Source: Larimichthys crocea (taxonomy: Eukaryota; Chordata; Actinopteri; Sciaenidae). From it: a stretch of 64,000 bases of DNA. Below the pieces are notes generated by a model. That model searched no databases, was not told the origin of the DNA, and was given only the letters and a program-made list of their open reading frames with translations. Positions 1 to 13,960 of the stretch are shown here, piece by piece. Location of the stretch: assembly GCF_000972845.2 (NCBI RefSeq), contig NC_040013.1, positions 3,214,642 through 3,278,641 on the forward strand, in the 5' to 3' direction. Numbering within the stretch: position 1 is the first letter of the stretch; every line of letters starts with the position of its first letter. A program made the translations under genes and the position numbers.

Positions 1-1784
1 GATTACTCATCCCCAGCTGGATTTTCTGAGCCGAGCTTCTGCAGACTGTCGTTCAGTTCACATGGTAACCTTCGCCTCTCATCAACGCCGTGTAACAAAA
101 CACTGATCACCTCTGCGGCTTTTTATTGTGACGGCTGTCTGGAGAAAACTCATCTGACCAAAAACCAGAACATCAATTGCAAAGTGCCTGGTGATGTGTG
201 TGTGTTTGTGTGTGTGGGGTGGGCAGGAAGTTATTTTATTTCTATGGACTGTAAACTTTGGGGATTGACTCCCTGCAGCACAGAGATGTGTGAGGCGGTG
301 TGTAGTTAATGCCGTGTTGTTCCTTTTCATTAGAGAGTGCAACTGCACACAACAGAGATCTATGGAGCTTCAGAGGTTCACAGCGGGCTTAATCGCGTAA
401 ATACACACACAAGCTAATTGCTCTAAAACAGGGAACGAAACATGCCAGGAGGACATCCAAACATCTGCATTTCTCTAAAGGGTTTTCGATCAAAGGAGGA
501 TTTCAAACAATCCTCTGAATATTCCTGCAAAACTGGTCAAAACAGACGAACAACTGCATGTTTTTCTGATTTATTTATACAAAACTATTACACTCCTATG
601 TCAACCCAAAGTTATTTCTCAGACAGAGCTCACTTGCAGGCTGGGTATCACTCCAAATACCAATTTCTTTCTGCCAAAAAAAATAAATAAAGAAAAAGCT
701 GCAAATTGCATCCCAATTTTTCAAAACAGTCAAACTGCAAAATCAATCACATTTCACCAGACTAACATCCAGCACTGTGAGGATCCTGTTAGGAATGAAA
801 CAACCCAGCAGGCATTTTATAGAAATGAATGACCAGAATAATATCCAAACATATCCAATTTCACAAAAAAAAGATGGTGGCACCTATGGATAACAGAAAA
901 GAGCTTGCTTTCAGCACATGACAGGTTTGTGAATAAATAGGTATAAACATATAAAATAATGCTGAAAACCTTTACGAGAGGTATCCAGATGGACTGTGTG
1001 TGTAAATACACACCATTGTTTCACAGCCGCCTCAGTCTCATTAGAGTGGCCAGTAGCCGTGCAGGTAGATGAGCTAACTGAGATGATGGACTGTTCTCTG
1101 AGCGGTCTGGACAGAGTGTTCAACCCTCAGGAGGCAGTGTCAACACTGGAAACTGAGCAGGGGAGCAAACGGGAGAACAAATGAACCATGAATCAAAGCC
1201 CGTTAATACCATGCAACTGTACACACAGGAAATCAAGAGGCCCGGGCCAGCGCATTAACAACAGCAGACGCTTCTGTTTATACTTCTTAGCAGCCGTTGG
1301 CCACAGATACAGATATGACAGTAATTAGTTGATTCAGATTACTTTAAATCTTATCTTCTGTAAATGTGAAACAACTGTGCTTCCTTCCAACTGTCTGCGA
1401 AGCTTATTACATTTCATTAGGAGTGTACCTGTATGATTACATGTGATAATTAAACTGAACTTCAGCATAATGTACAGGAAGCAGCCTTTATTTTGCAACA
1501 GTGAACCGTTGGCTGCACATTATCCCACTTTGTAGTGAATAATTTGAAACAAAGTATTGATTTTAAATGATTTTATGGATTTAAAAATTATGATATGGTC
1601 AGAACTGCATTCATAGCAGAACTGACCAATCACTGTTGAGTATTTGACAAAGCCACGTATTAAATAGTTTGATCTGTCAGTTAAAACGTCTACAAAATAA
1701 GTTACCTCATGGCGCCACAGACTAATCACAATAAAAACATAAATCTAAATAATAGATGCAGTTCCTATAATCAGAATTGGATTA

Positions 1785-1849
1785 GAAATAACAATAATAA
1801 TAACAATAATAATAACAATAATAATAACAATAATAATAATAATAATAAG
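1785..1849. repeat. (AAT/AAC)n microsatellite
   Basis: Alternating ATA/ACA trinucleotide run. The poly-Asn frame through it is an artefact of the repeat. Confidence 0.95.
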
Positions 1850-2546
1850 AGCAGCCATGTTTCCCCTCATGCTGTCATGATTTGCGCTGGTATCGCTCGC
1901 TGGCCGTCGACGGGGGAGTCGTGCTCGCACATCTGCGGCCCTCTCGGTCGGAAGCCAGCAGGGAAAGAGAATCTCACAAACCTGCCACGATCGAATTAAT
2001 TCACATCGAACCAGGCTGCCGGTTTGTCTGCACACTTGGGCCCCAACCAGATAAGCTGATTATAACACAAAATATTACATGCTGTCCTATTTGTTCTGAT
2101 CCAGTGTTATCCCGATGTGCCGGGTAATGCAAAATCACTGACCTATGAAATGTCAAGGTAGACTAAGATGGATAATTATGAGGTATATACAGTGAACCCT
2201 GCAGATCTTTAGCACACACATGACTGTTTACCCTTAGCTGTGATAATTGTGTCCAATAATTTCATCTACACCTGTAATTTATGCAAAATAATGAGGAGCA
2301 CATAGACTCATTACCACCTGTGCTCAACAGCGTCAGACGGCAATAACACCTCTGTGTTGAAGTGGAGTTTGACGTCAAACACTCATGGTGCTTCCCCTTT
2401 CCTTTGCCTCAGCTCAATCCTGACTGAATGTAATGATAAACCCTTCGCTAAGACTAATTCTAGAGTAGCTGCTGCTAATTTAACCGTCTTCCTGCCCCAC
2501 ACAGCGAGAGCTCTGGCCGTCATAGGCGAAGTGCCTGTCACCAGCT

Positions 2547-2665
2547 GAGGTGGCTCGTCTCCCACTTTGATCCTGAGCCAGAGCCACCGACATATGCTGC
2601 TCCATCCTGCAGGGAGGAGCTGTACTGGATGCAGGGAACAGCTCTGCAACGCCTTTTTATTCAGT
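2547..2665 (+). CDS. Candidate internal exon, about 40 codons, unidentified
   Basis: The plus strand reads ag/CTGAGGTGG... to TTCA/gtaagtacc, a near-consensus donor, with an open frame (LRWLVSHFDPEPEPPTY, then CREELYWMQGTALQRLFI). The opposite strand is also open with usable splice sites, so even the strand is uncertain. It may be a conserved non-coding element. No family recognised. Confidence 0.2.
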
Positions 2666-3894
2666 AAGTACCATTTCAACAGCTGGTGACCAATTAGTTT
2701 GCTCTCCAGATTGCATAACTAATATAATGAATACACCTTAACTTTTATATCCTTTGTCAGAGGGAAACAAACTTAATGTTGGCAAAATATAGTTTGTACA
2801 ACACTGCATGTTTTGACACATTCAGACAGATCCTTGTTCTGTCTAACCTCAGCCCCAGGCTTAAACATCCCTCCCCCTGACCAGTCTTCAGTACCTGCCA
2901 AGAGCTGCTGTCAGACTGGCCCAACAGAGGTGTCCATTAATGAGTCTTTAATGCCAGAAAAAGAGGAAGATGGAGAGGAAGGTCGTACATGGCCTGGTGT
3001 AGAGGATCATCTGCCTGTACGTGTCCGAGTTAGAAAGGCTGCCCGTCTGTGAATTGATCATTATGAGGTGTCAGACTTGGCTTTTGGCCTTCGCAAAATC
3101 CAGACAGACTGTGACGCGAGGAGTTTTCGCATTGGGGTGTGGGTGAAGAGAGATCCTGTGTCCAGTAATGGGAGACAGGTGGTGCCCAGGAGGAGATAAA
3201 GAGTGAGGCTCTCACCCCGCAGGAGTCTGGCACAATCGCAGCATAAACAGACGCCTTTGCCTCCCATCTGGGGGACGCTCTCTCACCATCACTGCCAATT
3301 TACAGGACACTCAATTACCGGTCATTACCTGAGCGAGGACTTGCTGCCTGCAGCGTCCAAGTGCCAAATCGTACAAGTGGTCAGACGGAGAAGCTGAATA
3401 ATGCCAGCAATTGATACAGACAAATTTGATTACGCTCTATTGCTATCATAATGCTTGCAATACAATCTGTAGGGAAGGGTTATTAAAACACGACAGGCAA
3501 ATAAAAAGAGGAGAGACAATAAATAGATCAGACACACAACGCAACGATGTGTGTGTGAGGGAGCAGGAAGTCATTTTAATTGAGCCATCAAGGACATTAT
3601 ACAGAATTAATTGATTAATTGGATCATTATATATTCATAAATACAGTATATTTGTATTGTGTAAATAAGAGCCCTGTGAGACTGAGCTAAACACTAAAGG
3701 ACATTGCTACATCCGTGTAACATTGGCATACTGTACTAAATGCACATGCAGCATGGCGACATGTTTAACATGTAATGTCTGTCACCTTAGCGTGCAAACA
3801 TTTGTTAATCAGGTGAAGTCATTATGAATGTAATTAGTTTTCCAGGTAGTAGTAGAAGTATTTGACAAATTAAAAATCTGATGTGCCAATGATA

Positions 3895-4010
3895 CAAAAA
3901 ACAAAGTTATTGCAACCACGAATGTCTGCACGTCATGGCAGTCTATCCAATAGTTGTTGAGATATTTCAGTCAGGACCAAAGTGGCGAACCAACCAACAC
4001 CGCCATAAAA
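3895..4010 (+). repeat. Short interspersed repeat (fish-type), copy 1
   Basis: 'catggcagtctatccaatagttgttgagatatttcagtc' followed by 'aggaccaaagtggcgaaccaacc' recurs in altered form at 12235-12325. Confidence 0.5.
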
Positions 4011-6524
4011 CCATGACGCCAACGTGGCTAAAAATAGTCTTAATATCAGGTGCCCTTTATGGTATTACAAGATATTTTATAGCGACAAAAACGCTTGGAG
4101 GTGTCAGTTAATGGAGCGAAACATGCATGGAAGTATATGAGAAAATGTACACACACGTTTTCACGTACGCAGGCAGACACTGTGGTCGCACATAGCTTGG
4201 AACAAATGAGGAGGCGTCCCTGCTGAGGCTCAATTGAAAACAAATTACTTATTTTTACAGCAGAGAGCCCCGTAACTCCAGGGTAAATGAGAACTGCAAA
4301 TCTGAAACTAATTTTGTTTTGGGCCCATGGCTGCCCAGAACCCACAGTGAAGTAAATTTTATAATCAACAGACCTTTGCCGGTAAACTAAATTTAGCAGC
4401 TATCGTGATCTCACGGAAGCTCCAGACAGAAAGATCATCACAGGTGACGTTTTTGTCAAAGTGAACAGGAGTTGAGATTAATATGAAGCCTGCTGCTGTG
4501 CACGGCCCGACAGCACAACAGAGAGTGAGTCAGTCCAGCATTAGCATATAAACAACAGCCCGGAGTAGATGGCTGCTCCTGCACAAGGCTCGATTGTCAA
4601 TATGTTCGCTGGTCCTCATCCAGAAATCAGAGAGGGGCTGTCAGGACTTTGATTCCTGCACACAGGGGGAGAGGATAAACAGCAGAAAAACACCACTCCA
4701 ACCTGTCAGTCATTGGACTCTCCATTTCTATCACTATCAACTCCATTTAAGACAAGAAAGAACTCCAATTTTGCTTTTTTGCTTTGCTAAAATTGACTCA
4801 GAAGTCTCCAAAGCAGACAAGTGGGATTGAGAGAGGTGGAGTAATTATGATGAATGGACACTAAAATGTCATGCTTCTTGCCTCAAACAGTGACAATATA
4901 CCCGGAGACTGCCAGACAGAGTGGACCTTTCCAGGTCCATGCTCATGTCCTACATTTCTAGCCTTAATCACATATGTTTTACATTTGTCTACATGTATCT
5001 AAATGTATCTAATTCCATCCAAAGGTCTAAGGATAGATGCGGCTATATAAATAAATAAAACCGACTTGACCCGACTGCGAGCAGTGTAGAATATGTATGT
5101 GCTCGGTTCTTAGAAAGGACACAACTGTAGCACCATCAATCTCTGCTGCTTCCACTCAGCAGGGGCGCCTGGGTGACGCTGGCTCGGAGGGAACAGCGCC
5201 AACATTAGTACTGATCCAAGCAGTTTAGGCTCACTGGAGCTCACAACAATACGTAGTTATAGGAGGGCTTTCATCAGCACTGCAAGCATGTGTTGAAAAG
5301 TCTAAACACAACGAGCATGTCCGCCTTTTCATCGTCGTTTTGCAAAGCTACCAGCGTACAGTAATAATGCAATGCATAGAGTTTGATGGATGCTCCTACA
5401 AAAGTACAGTTCAGTACAATCAGTGAATGCACACTGCAGAATAAGCCATATTCCACCCTTTGTGCAACACAGGACCGCGCTGATTATCCTTCCACTGAGA
5501 ACACTTAAGCAAATGTTGCACCGCTCTCAGCAGTTACCATGGCATTTGTGCTGGCAAAGCAAAAGTTTGTATTTGAAAGTGAAGGGATGCTGTTTGGCAA
5601 AAAAAAAAAAAAAAGGTTTCGCATCTACATACGAGTCGATGCAGAACTTCGACTGTGCTGAGACGCACACAATGCAACGCCACATCACAGGTGTTTCACA
5701 GGCTGCGTGTTCATGCCTTGCCTTTCCAACACAGGGAATAAAAAAGTGTGTGTGTGTGTGTGTGAAAAAAAAGAGGGTCAAACTTTAACTGCCGTGAAAT
5801 ATTATTCATGTGATTTATTTTCATTAATATTAATTTCTGTTGACGCTACGCAGGAGCTACGGTAACGCTCCGTGTTGTTCAAGGACGCGAGCTGATATTT
5901 CATTGCCCGTTTTGAAGATTTATGTTTGCTCAAGTGGACCTCGCTCCCTCTTGTTTGTGTGCAGCAGGTCTAATAGTGCATATTTATAGTGAGGGCTCTG
6001 CAGTTTGTGCGTGATATGTACACTGTCATGTGTTTGAACAGGGGGATTTGATGACAGTGATGTTGACTTCAGTGCAATCAAAATGAATAAATCCATCAGT
6101 AACAGAAGAACGTCGTGTATTTCTTGGAGGCAGTGATTTCATTTAATTAAAACTACTTCAGATATCTGTGCGAGGCTCATTTACCACCTTAATGTTGATG
6201 TCTTCAGGTTCAGCTAGCGTGAGATGTCAAAGCAGACACACTCAACACACTGAGTGGACTTGAATGGAACATAATGTGCTTTTAATTTGTTTCTAATTTC
6301 TCTCTTTCAAACTCAAAAGTTATCATGATGTGTGTTGCTTCGACTGCAGAGTTGTAGGTTTGTATTTAATCTAACTTAACTGCTACCCTGGAGACGACTG
6401 TGGACGGGACGGGGTGAAACAACCGGCCTAACCACAACGTGTATCAAATAATCATTAGTTGTAGTTTATGACAAACTGACGGTGTCATGTTGCATAAGTA
6501 AACTGCAAGTATATGTTTGAACAA

Positions 6525-6840
6525 AGGTTGAAGCCGATGCAGAAGTGCCAGATACTGCAGTTCCTCAAATGTCCACTTGAGGCTGGCTCCAGAAGTGAGT
6601 CAGTCTCCATAAGTCCCCATGTTCACAGCAGAAATAAACATGTTTACAGCCTGGTACAAAAAACAGTTTTGGTCTCTGTAGCTAATTTCCCCGTTCATGA
6701 CAACTGTACTGAGGGTGAATTTATATACAACTCACCTGTTCACATTATATTAAGGCTGCAGGATTAAAGGCGTGGCCAGTGAAATGGACAGGTAGGTGTT
6801 GTTACAGGTGGCTTGTTTGAGCAACCAGGCTTCATTCAGC
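6525..6840 (+). repeat. Interspersed repeat R1, copy 1
   Basis: Runs from 'gaagccgatgcagaagtgcc' through 'ccacttgaggctggctccagaagtgagtcag' and 'aaacagttttggtctctgtagc' to 'gtttgagcaacca'. Nearly identical to 11822-12135 and, in part, to 23220-23400 reversed. Open frames here are not genes. The family is not named. Confidence 0.8.
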
Positions 6841-6989
6841 CCGCCTTGTTGTAGTCTGACCAACTGACGGTGTCACATTGCATATTAAGTAAACTGCACC
6901 ACACTGAGCTTCACAGCTCTTTAGAAACCTGTTGGTGACGTCACTGATACAACGTCCATTCTTTATACGGTCTTTGGCTGCAGCCTCAT

Positions 6990-9900
6990 AAGTCTGCACG
7001 ATGAATATAAAGCTAGAAACTCACCAATATTACTCCAGTGAGTAATAAACTACTACTGAGCTACTGACAACACGCTGATTCTTAAAAAACAACTCTCCAA
7101 CGAGAAAATCCTCACATGTAGACATCCAATTAAATCTGCCTTTAACAGAGAACGGTATGTTTTTCATGAGAATATGACGACGACACGCATGTTCCAGTTA
7201 CACATCATCATTATCAGCAGACAGCATAATGGGAATTCAAAGCACATTCAAAGCTCTGTTAAATCTGCCAAGACTACTGTCTAAAAAAATGGCAGATCAG
7301 ACAATTAGTGGAGTGCGAGCCGGCTACGTCCATTCAGAGGTCCGATACTTCTGAAAATACAACCCTCTACTTTGCATTAAGATGAGGCAGAGCGCGCAGG
7401 AAGCCCACTGACAACGAAGGACAGATCATCCTCTCCTCTTCCGCTGGCCCCTGCTGACCTGCCTTCACACTCCAGTACACCAAGAGAGAGAGAGAACCAC
7501 GCTGCACGCCAGCGGCAATCCACAGCTTTCACCAACTCCCTAAAACATAGACTGCTGCAATTTGGTATACAAGCAAATCAGTGCACCGTGTACTCTCCTT
7601 TACCTTTAGAACAGGGACTAAGAAAGGAACAAAGAAGGGTAAAACAGAGACATGAGATGAAAACGGGAGGGAGTGATTAGTAGCTGGCTGCCATTCTGGC
7701 CCGGTGGCCCCCACGGCTGATGCACAGGGTTGCGTAATGAGTCTGCATGCAGTGTGAAGCACAGCAAACAGGGCTTCAGCACATGTAGCTGAAGAGACCA
7801 CTCAAGCCTTCTGGGGAAGGGAAGTTATTTCAGTGAGCACATGCATACACAGGATGAGACAGCCGTGTTTTGACACAGAGCGCTAAAAATAGCACATTCT
7901 TAATAGAAAAAAACAAAACAGAGTGCCAGTCAAATCCGAGGGACGGACGGAGGAGGGGGGGGGGTACAACATTCACATCCAAAGACAGTCATGAGAGCTG
8001 GACCAGGGGGCTCGGAAAATAAGACGAGAGGGATCCGTCGCAGGACAAATCACTCAGAATCTGGACCCATCTCGGCGAGACCGTGATCCCGCCTGACACG
8101 CATGTCAACCGCAAATCGCACAAAACGACAAAAACATAACCACAGCAATTAAGAATCAGCATGAGCAACTTTCGCAGATCCGTTATGTAATTCTCAGCCT
8201 GTGGGTCCGTGTGTTAGGAAATGGCGGCAGACAGGCCCTGTTGTGTGTTTTCTTGCTGCACATACATGGCTATTAATCACGCTCGGTCTCTTTTGCTCTT
8301 TTTTTTTTTTTTCTCCTGTTTCCAGAGAAGCGGAGGCCCGAGGGCAGCCGGCCTACGGCGCTGCAGCAGCAGCAGCACGTGCAGGCTTGGACTTCAGCAT
8401 CACTGCAAATGTCACACAATGTTAGCTCGCTCACTGGAGGGCAGCATACAGTGAGAGGATCACGAGAACCATCTATAAATGGCACTTTTGCACCTTACGG
8501 ATGCAATGTTTGCGTAGATCTGACACTCGGCTCCCTCTGCTGAAATAATGACCTCAAACGTGGGCTTTTTTTCTTTTTTTTTAGTAGGTAGTGAAGGCAT
8601 CTGATGAATGTAAATGCACTCCTGAAGCCCCTCGGTTACAGATAAGAGAATCGGCTGCCCGAATAAATGCAAAATACACTCAAGGGGTCAAGCGGTGCAA
8701 AAAACACCGGCTGCATTTCCACCCTGCGGGGAACCATAGGGAATACTGATGAGCACGGGTATTTCTGTAAACAGAGCAGGTAGATCAGGACACATGAACA
8801 GGTATTGTGTGTGTTAGAGCCACGTAAAAAGAACACATCCCTCTCTTCTATCTGTCTCCCTCTCTCTCTCTCGGGTGCATGAGAGGAGATTTCTGCAGGG
8901 TGTGTTGGAGTGTGAGTCATCATCAGTGCAGAGAGAGAAAGAAGGGAGAGGCATTCTTTAAGTCGAAGGCAGTGCTTATGGCAGCAATGCAGCAAGGAAA
9001 CACCAAACAGCCCTGCCTCTTTACCAGAATTTTTAAAAAATCCACCACAAATATCAAACAGGTCAAAGACTGCCAGGCTGCTGAGTATATTTGCTGTCTC
9101 AGTCTTAAACTCTAATGTGAATGATCAGAGCGTCAGACACTGTTGGCTCGGGCCAAGTCTAAGCTTAGTGTTTGAATAATAATGAGCGACTTTCCACCGT
9201 GCTCGTATTACTGTAATGAAGACGGATCTGCACGCAGCGCTGTTGTTTACAAGGTATGAAATGAGTGAAGGGTAAATGTAAAACACTGTTCAGAAAGAGC
9301 TCAGTAAATTACATCTCCAAAGGTCGATCTCAGAGCTGATATGATTAGTCGAATAATTGATGGAACGGAAGCAATTTTGATAATTGGGTTTATTGTTTAA
9401 AAGATATAATTGGAACACTTCCACAGTTAAAGGAGCAGACCAAATGTTTATTCAGTGTTGCTGTAACGTCCGGGTAAACTCAGGATACGTCGCTCACGTC
9501 AGAGAGTAAAGAAAGAAGTCTGCAAACACGACCTCGTCCGTTAACACTTAACGTCAAACAGATTTTTATCAGCAATTAACAATGAAGACACCAACTCCCA
9601 TGATCCCATGCTGCTTCGATGTCAACAAACTACGTCTTTTGTTGTTGCGGAGATTACAAACTGCACGTTCAAGTCAACGATTAAGCAAAAACTCTAAATA
9701 TTCAAAGACATTTAAAGACTGGAACTTGCGACGGACATTCTTTTATTATTTTTGACATTTTATACACTAAAGATTAAATAATTAATCAGATGAATGAATA
9801 ATTTAAAATGCAATAAATTTGCATAGAATTTGCACAAACTGCAGCATTTATCATCAGAGTCCAACAAAGTGAGCAAAGCTGTTAAGTTCTGACTAAATGA

Positions 9901-11810
9901 AGCGTCTACCTGGAGGAATCTGCACCTTGTTTTATCGTGAAGTAATGACGCTCGTTTCTGGAACGTTCCAGAGACGGAGACGGAGGAGGTGGAGCTACCT
10001 CAGGCTCCAAAGCTTTATGTAAAAATTAAGGCTGAATATGAGACGAAATGACACGTTAAAATGAATACATATACTTTTCACCAGTTTACATAAAAACAAC
10101 TTGTTACCCAGACTGAATCTGAAAAGTGAGACTGTGAAAGTATGCACTTGTTATCAATGAAACATTCTTCTGCAAGGAACAGCTTTTATAAGACTATAAT
10201 TAAAGAGTAATTGCTCACACAGAGACTGACTACCTGCCCCATCATGAAAACATCAGACATCTGTCCAAACTTTCCACTGACGTTGAACAAAAGTAACTTT
10301 TTCTCTTCTCTCACTGGCCTGTCCTTACCTTCTCCCACACAGAGACGGTGCAAGCCTTAAAGACTAGTTCCCTCATGTCCAGACAAGCAGCAGGTAACAA
10401 ACTGTAGGTGTTCTGTCTCCGTGAGTCTGTCTGGACTGTTGCGGACTGCGGCGATGGCGAGATAGACGGGCCTCTTTTAGCAGAATTCTGAAACCTGGGC
10501 ACAAGTCTGCAACCTGATCCAGAAGTTCAGCTGAAGTCCATGCTGTTATCCAAGCCTGCTGATTAAATTACAGCGTGCTGCAATCGCTCCAGTCGGCCAA
10601 TAACACGCCATCATGGACTCTACCTGATAAGAACTGTGTTTGACACGGTAAATTAATACCAACTCAAGGCCAATATAACAGCTACATGTGGGAGCAGACA
10701 GCTGCGGTAGAAACAAATGTTTCTTTCGACAGTGTAAACAGGTATTTTCTGACTCTTTCTCCCTCTCAGGGAGTGCGAGTTAAATATTTAGTGGCTCTGT
10801 GCCACGTTTTGCTCTGTCAGACTACACTTTAAGTACATTTAAGATGCAGCTCTGGGAGCGGGAGATTGGCTCCTAATACAGTAGAGTTTTATTCACTATG
10901 ATTTTTGCTCTCATCGGCACATTCACAGGACTTTCCCAAAGCTGGCTCTCATTTCACTGGAAAGCTGTGTGATACCTGAGACATCAACAGAAAAAAGAAA
11001 AAAAACAGAAAAAGAGAACGAAAAGGAGACGAAGAGAAATCCAATCTAAGCAAATGACCCAGAAAACAACCTTTTTCTGGTGAACTCATTGGACAAAAAG
11101 TCATGTCAGCAGCGTGAGTCAGCCCAAGTCGGTCTGTCAGGACCGCTTGCCCCTCACACTCATCCCAAAGTACCTGCTAAGAAGAAAATCTCACAGAGGA
11201 CAGCACCTCAAATGTAGCAAGGAGGCAGGAGTCTGAGCTGTCGACACCAAGCCTCAAGAAAAAAACAACAACAACTCCTAACCACTGAACAAAACGCTCT
11301 GATGAACAAGCGGAGACAAAGGAGCAATCGGAGGAAGCAAGAGAGGGTTATAGCGGGATACAATAACAACACCCCAGACACGGAGACAGCTCATCGCAAC
11401 TCTTCTGACACAGTGAGTGGCCGACTTATCAGCCGGCTCCTGTGTCTGTGTATGAGAAACGCTGGCAGCCATCATTGGCCTTTAATTCCACCCAGGCACC
11501 AATCTAATTAAGGGGCTCCAGACTGAGCACAATCACCCACCTCCTGATGATTTACAATTACACAAAGGTTTCAAAATAAAGTTGAGAACGTGTTCTACGA
11601 ATGTGCATATTTATGGAATTAAAGACAAACAATAAAAAAAAAATACATTAGGATGCAGAAAAGAAATGCCACTGAATGCATCTTTTAGCAAAAAACATTA
11701 TCTAGACCTGAGGATATCAGATCTAAATAGCTGGGTGGGGCAGTGGTACCAAGTTTGTGGACATGGAGCTCTACACCTGAGGCTGATGGGAGTGTTGTTA
11801 GTTTTTAAAA
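6990..11810. other. Non-coding DNA, no established gene
   Basis: No convincing exon. Contains poly-T and G runs (7954-7962, 8298-8312), a purine-rich tract near 10990-11035 and a MITE-like scrap at about 9335-9420. Confidence 0.5.
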
Positions 11811-11821
11811 AGGTATTTGGC

Positions 11822-12135
11822 AAGTGAAGCCAATGTGGAAGTGCCAAAAACTGCAGTTCCTCAAACGTCCACTTGAGGCTGGCTCCAGAAGTGAGTCAGT
11901 CTCCATAAGTCCCCATGTTAGACAGCAGAAATAAACATGTTTACAGCCTGGCACAAAAAACAGTTTTGGTCTCTGTAGCTAATTTCCCCGTTCATGACAA
12001 CTGTACTGAGGGTGAATTTATATACAACTCACCTGTTCACATTATATTAAGGCTTAAAGTTATGCAGGATTAAGAGCACGGCTGCTGAAATCGACAGGTA
12101 GGTGTTGTAGCAAGTGGTTTATTTGAGCAACCACT
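11822..12135 (+). repeat. Interspersed repeat R1, copy 2
   Basis: Almost base-for-base equal to 6525-6840 over about 300 bases, including 'tatacaactcacctgttcacattatattaaggc', with a small insertion near 12056. The flanks differ, so this is a dispersed copy and not a segmental duplication. Confidence 0.8.
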
Positions 12136-12227
12136 CCTCAAGCTCCACGTTTTTTGCCTATTTATAGATTACCTGGGAGCCGACAGACGCAGGGCTGCCA
12201 GGAGCCACCACGCTGAGCATAACTTTA

Positions 12228-12330
12228 CCAAATGTCATGGCAAACCATCCACATCCAACAGATCAGTTCAGTCTGAACCAAAGTGTTGGACCAACGAACC
12301 AACCGACCGACATCCGAGTCAAACCTCGAG
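12228..12330 (+). repeat. Short interspersed repeat (fish-type), copy 2
   Basis: 'gtcatggcaaaccatccacatccaac' then 'cagtctgaaccaaagtgttggacc' matches the pattern at 3895-4010 with substitutions. Confidence 0.5.
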
Positions 12331-12741
12331 CATTCAAGTGTGAACTGTCCCTTTAACTCTTTAATGCTCTTTTACTTGACAGTGCAGCGTGGGGACTTTT
12401 CACAGGCACTGTAATTAGCCAGCACATAATGGGAATGACCCTATTAAGCAGCTGCTGGGTCACAAGAAGATTTAGGTTACAAAAAAACACATGAGCCACC
12501 AATTCATCAGGTGCATCAGCCCTTTACATGTGTGTGTGTGTGGTGGTGTTGTTTTTTGTGCAGAAACACACACAGATACACAAAGTCAGATCATTCTTTA
12601 GGAGGGAGGGTATCAATATTTATGCACTGACTGAGTCCATAAATACCAGTGGCCAGTCCAAAAAAATCAATGCACGCCTGCTACATATTTTAATCTCCCT
12701 ATGAAGGTCACATTACTCCAGCGGTGCCTGGGAGCGTGAAC

Positions 12742-12763
12742 CACACACACACACACACACACG
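12742..12763. repeat. (CA)n microsatellite
   Basis: About 11 CA units in otherwise unremarkable non-coding DNA. Confidence 0.85.
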
Positions 12764-13744
12764 CATACGCTCAACTAAATCAGCCAGCAGCTTTTTCATT
12801 CACGCCACCCCGACCCTGCCCCAGTTCAGCTAATGTCACTGAACTACGTACTGTATGAGCGTAAAAACAGAGAGAGCTCATCAGCCGTGAATAGATTATG
12901 AAAGCCGTCACGTGGCAGATTCTCTAGCCGAGTCAGAAAAGGTGGCGTTCTGAGCGTTTAGCCCTGTGTAACTCGTGTACAATATGGATGAGGCAGAGGA
13001 GAAGCCGAGTGTTCACAGGATCAGTTACCAGAAGGCCAATCTAAATCCCCCCCCCCATCATGACTAACCTCGATTTCAGGGCCACAGGGGTGACACAGCA
13101 ACAAGCTCAGTCTTCCCTGCAGGCGGCTGTAAAACTCAGGCACAACTCTGCGGGCCTCTCCGTGGAGCAGCAACGAAAGGAAGGCAGAAAAAAAAAAAAG
13201 TGTTCTCATTTCAAAAACTGAGGGACTGCCAAAGTGATTCCTGCCATCACATGAATTTGTCACTTTGCTAACAGGGCTTATGAAAGTTAGATGAACATTT
13301 TACGATCTTGTTAAAACCGGTTACATTATTAAAAGGGCACATTCATCCTGCGAGGCGAGAAAGGGAGCCTGTAGCAGATTGAAATTTTAATAAGCTCAAT
13401 GCAGTGGCTGGAGATTGAGAAACTTGGCAGAGATTAAGCTTTGAAATCCTGAATATGGGCACGAGATGATTTAGCCTCATTGTATCATGCATGCACTCAA
13501 GCGGGTCAAAAGACAAGGGATTCTGCAAACCTGTGATAAACCCATTAACCGGCTTAACTTGACACACACTTTCCCCTCCGCGTTTTAATCTGTAATATGA
13601 AGCAACGGCTGCACTGCTATTTTTACTCTAGTCCCTCTTAGTTCAGCATAATAAGATCCTATCAGGACTACATGTATTTTTATATCACAGGTTTTATTTA
13701 CTACACCGTCTTGTTGTTATCTCAAATCTGCATGTTTTGCACAA

Positions 13745-13960
13745 ATGCTGATTTTTTTTCCCATCGCTGTGTTGAATGAATACAGAGAGAGTAGCGTGAT
13801 GCTGAAGCCCATGGCCATCGTGACAGACCAGACTGTAGATGAAGGTGGCCGGTGTCAGCAGGCTCGGAAACACCTGACCCTGGAGGAGACTGGAAAGGAC
13901 TCTCTCCCTCTCCCTGCTATCTCTGATAAGGCCGCGATAAGGTTTATCGCGGCATCATAA
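13745..13960 (+). other. Exon-like or conserved-element-like island with a perfect hairpin
   Basis: A plus-strand open frame with coding-like composition (MLKPMAIVTDQTVDEGGR, TLEETGKDSLPLPAISDK) ends just after a perfect 10-bp inverted repeat, GCCGCGATAA at 13931 and its complement at 13944 with a 3-base loop. Several GATAAG motifs surround it. No good donor terminates the frame. It could be a regulatory element or a terminal exon; I cannot decide. Confidence 0.25.

Larger units (their letters stand above)
1..6424. other. Non-coding DNA, no established gene
   Basis: AT-rich vertebrate intergenic or intronic sequence with a TG-rich stretch (195-225), the AAT microsatellite, the exon-like islands at 2.55 kb and 3.33 kb (minus strand, SPSDHLYDLALGRCRQQ, donor CTCAG/gtaatg at 3321) and one short dispersed repeat. 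Nothing else is recognisable. Confidence 0.5.

Noticed and set aside
1709..2035. Poly-Asn / poly-Ile open frames
   Set aside because: They are produced by the AAT/AAC microsatellite at 1785-1849.
6513..6767. 84-codon plus-strand frame
   Set aside because: Lies within dispersed repeat R1, whose other copies do not keep the frame.
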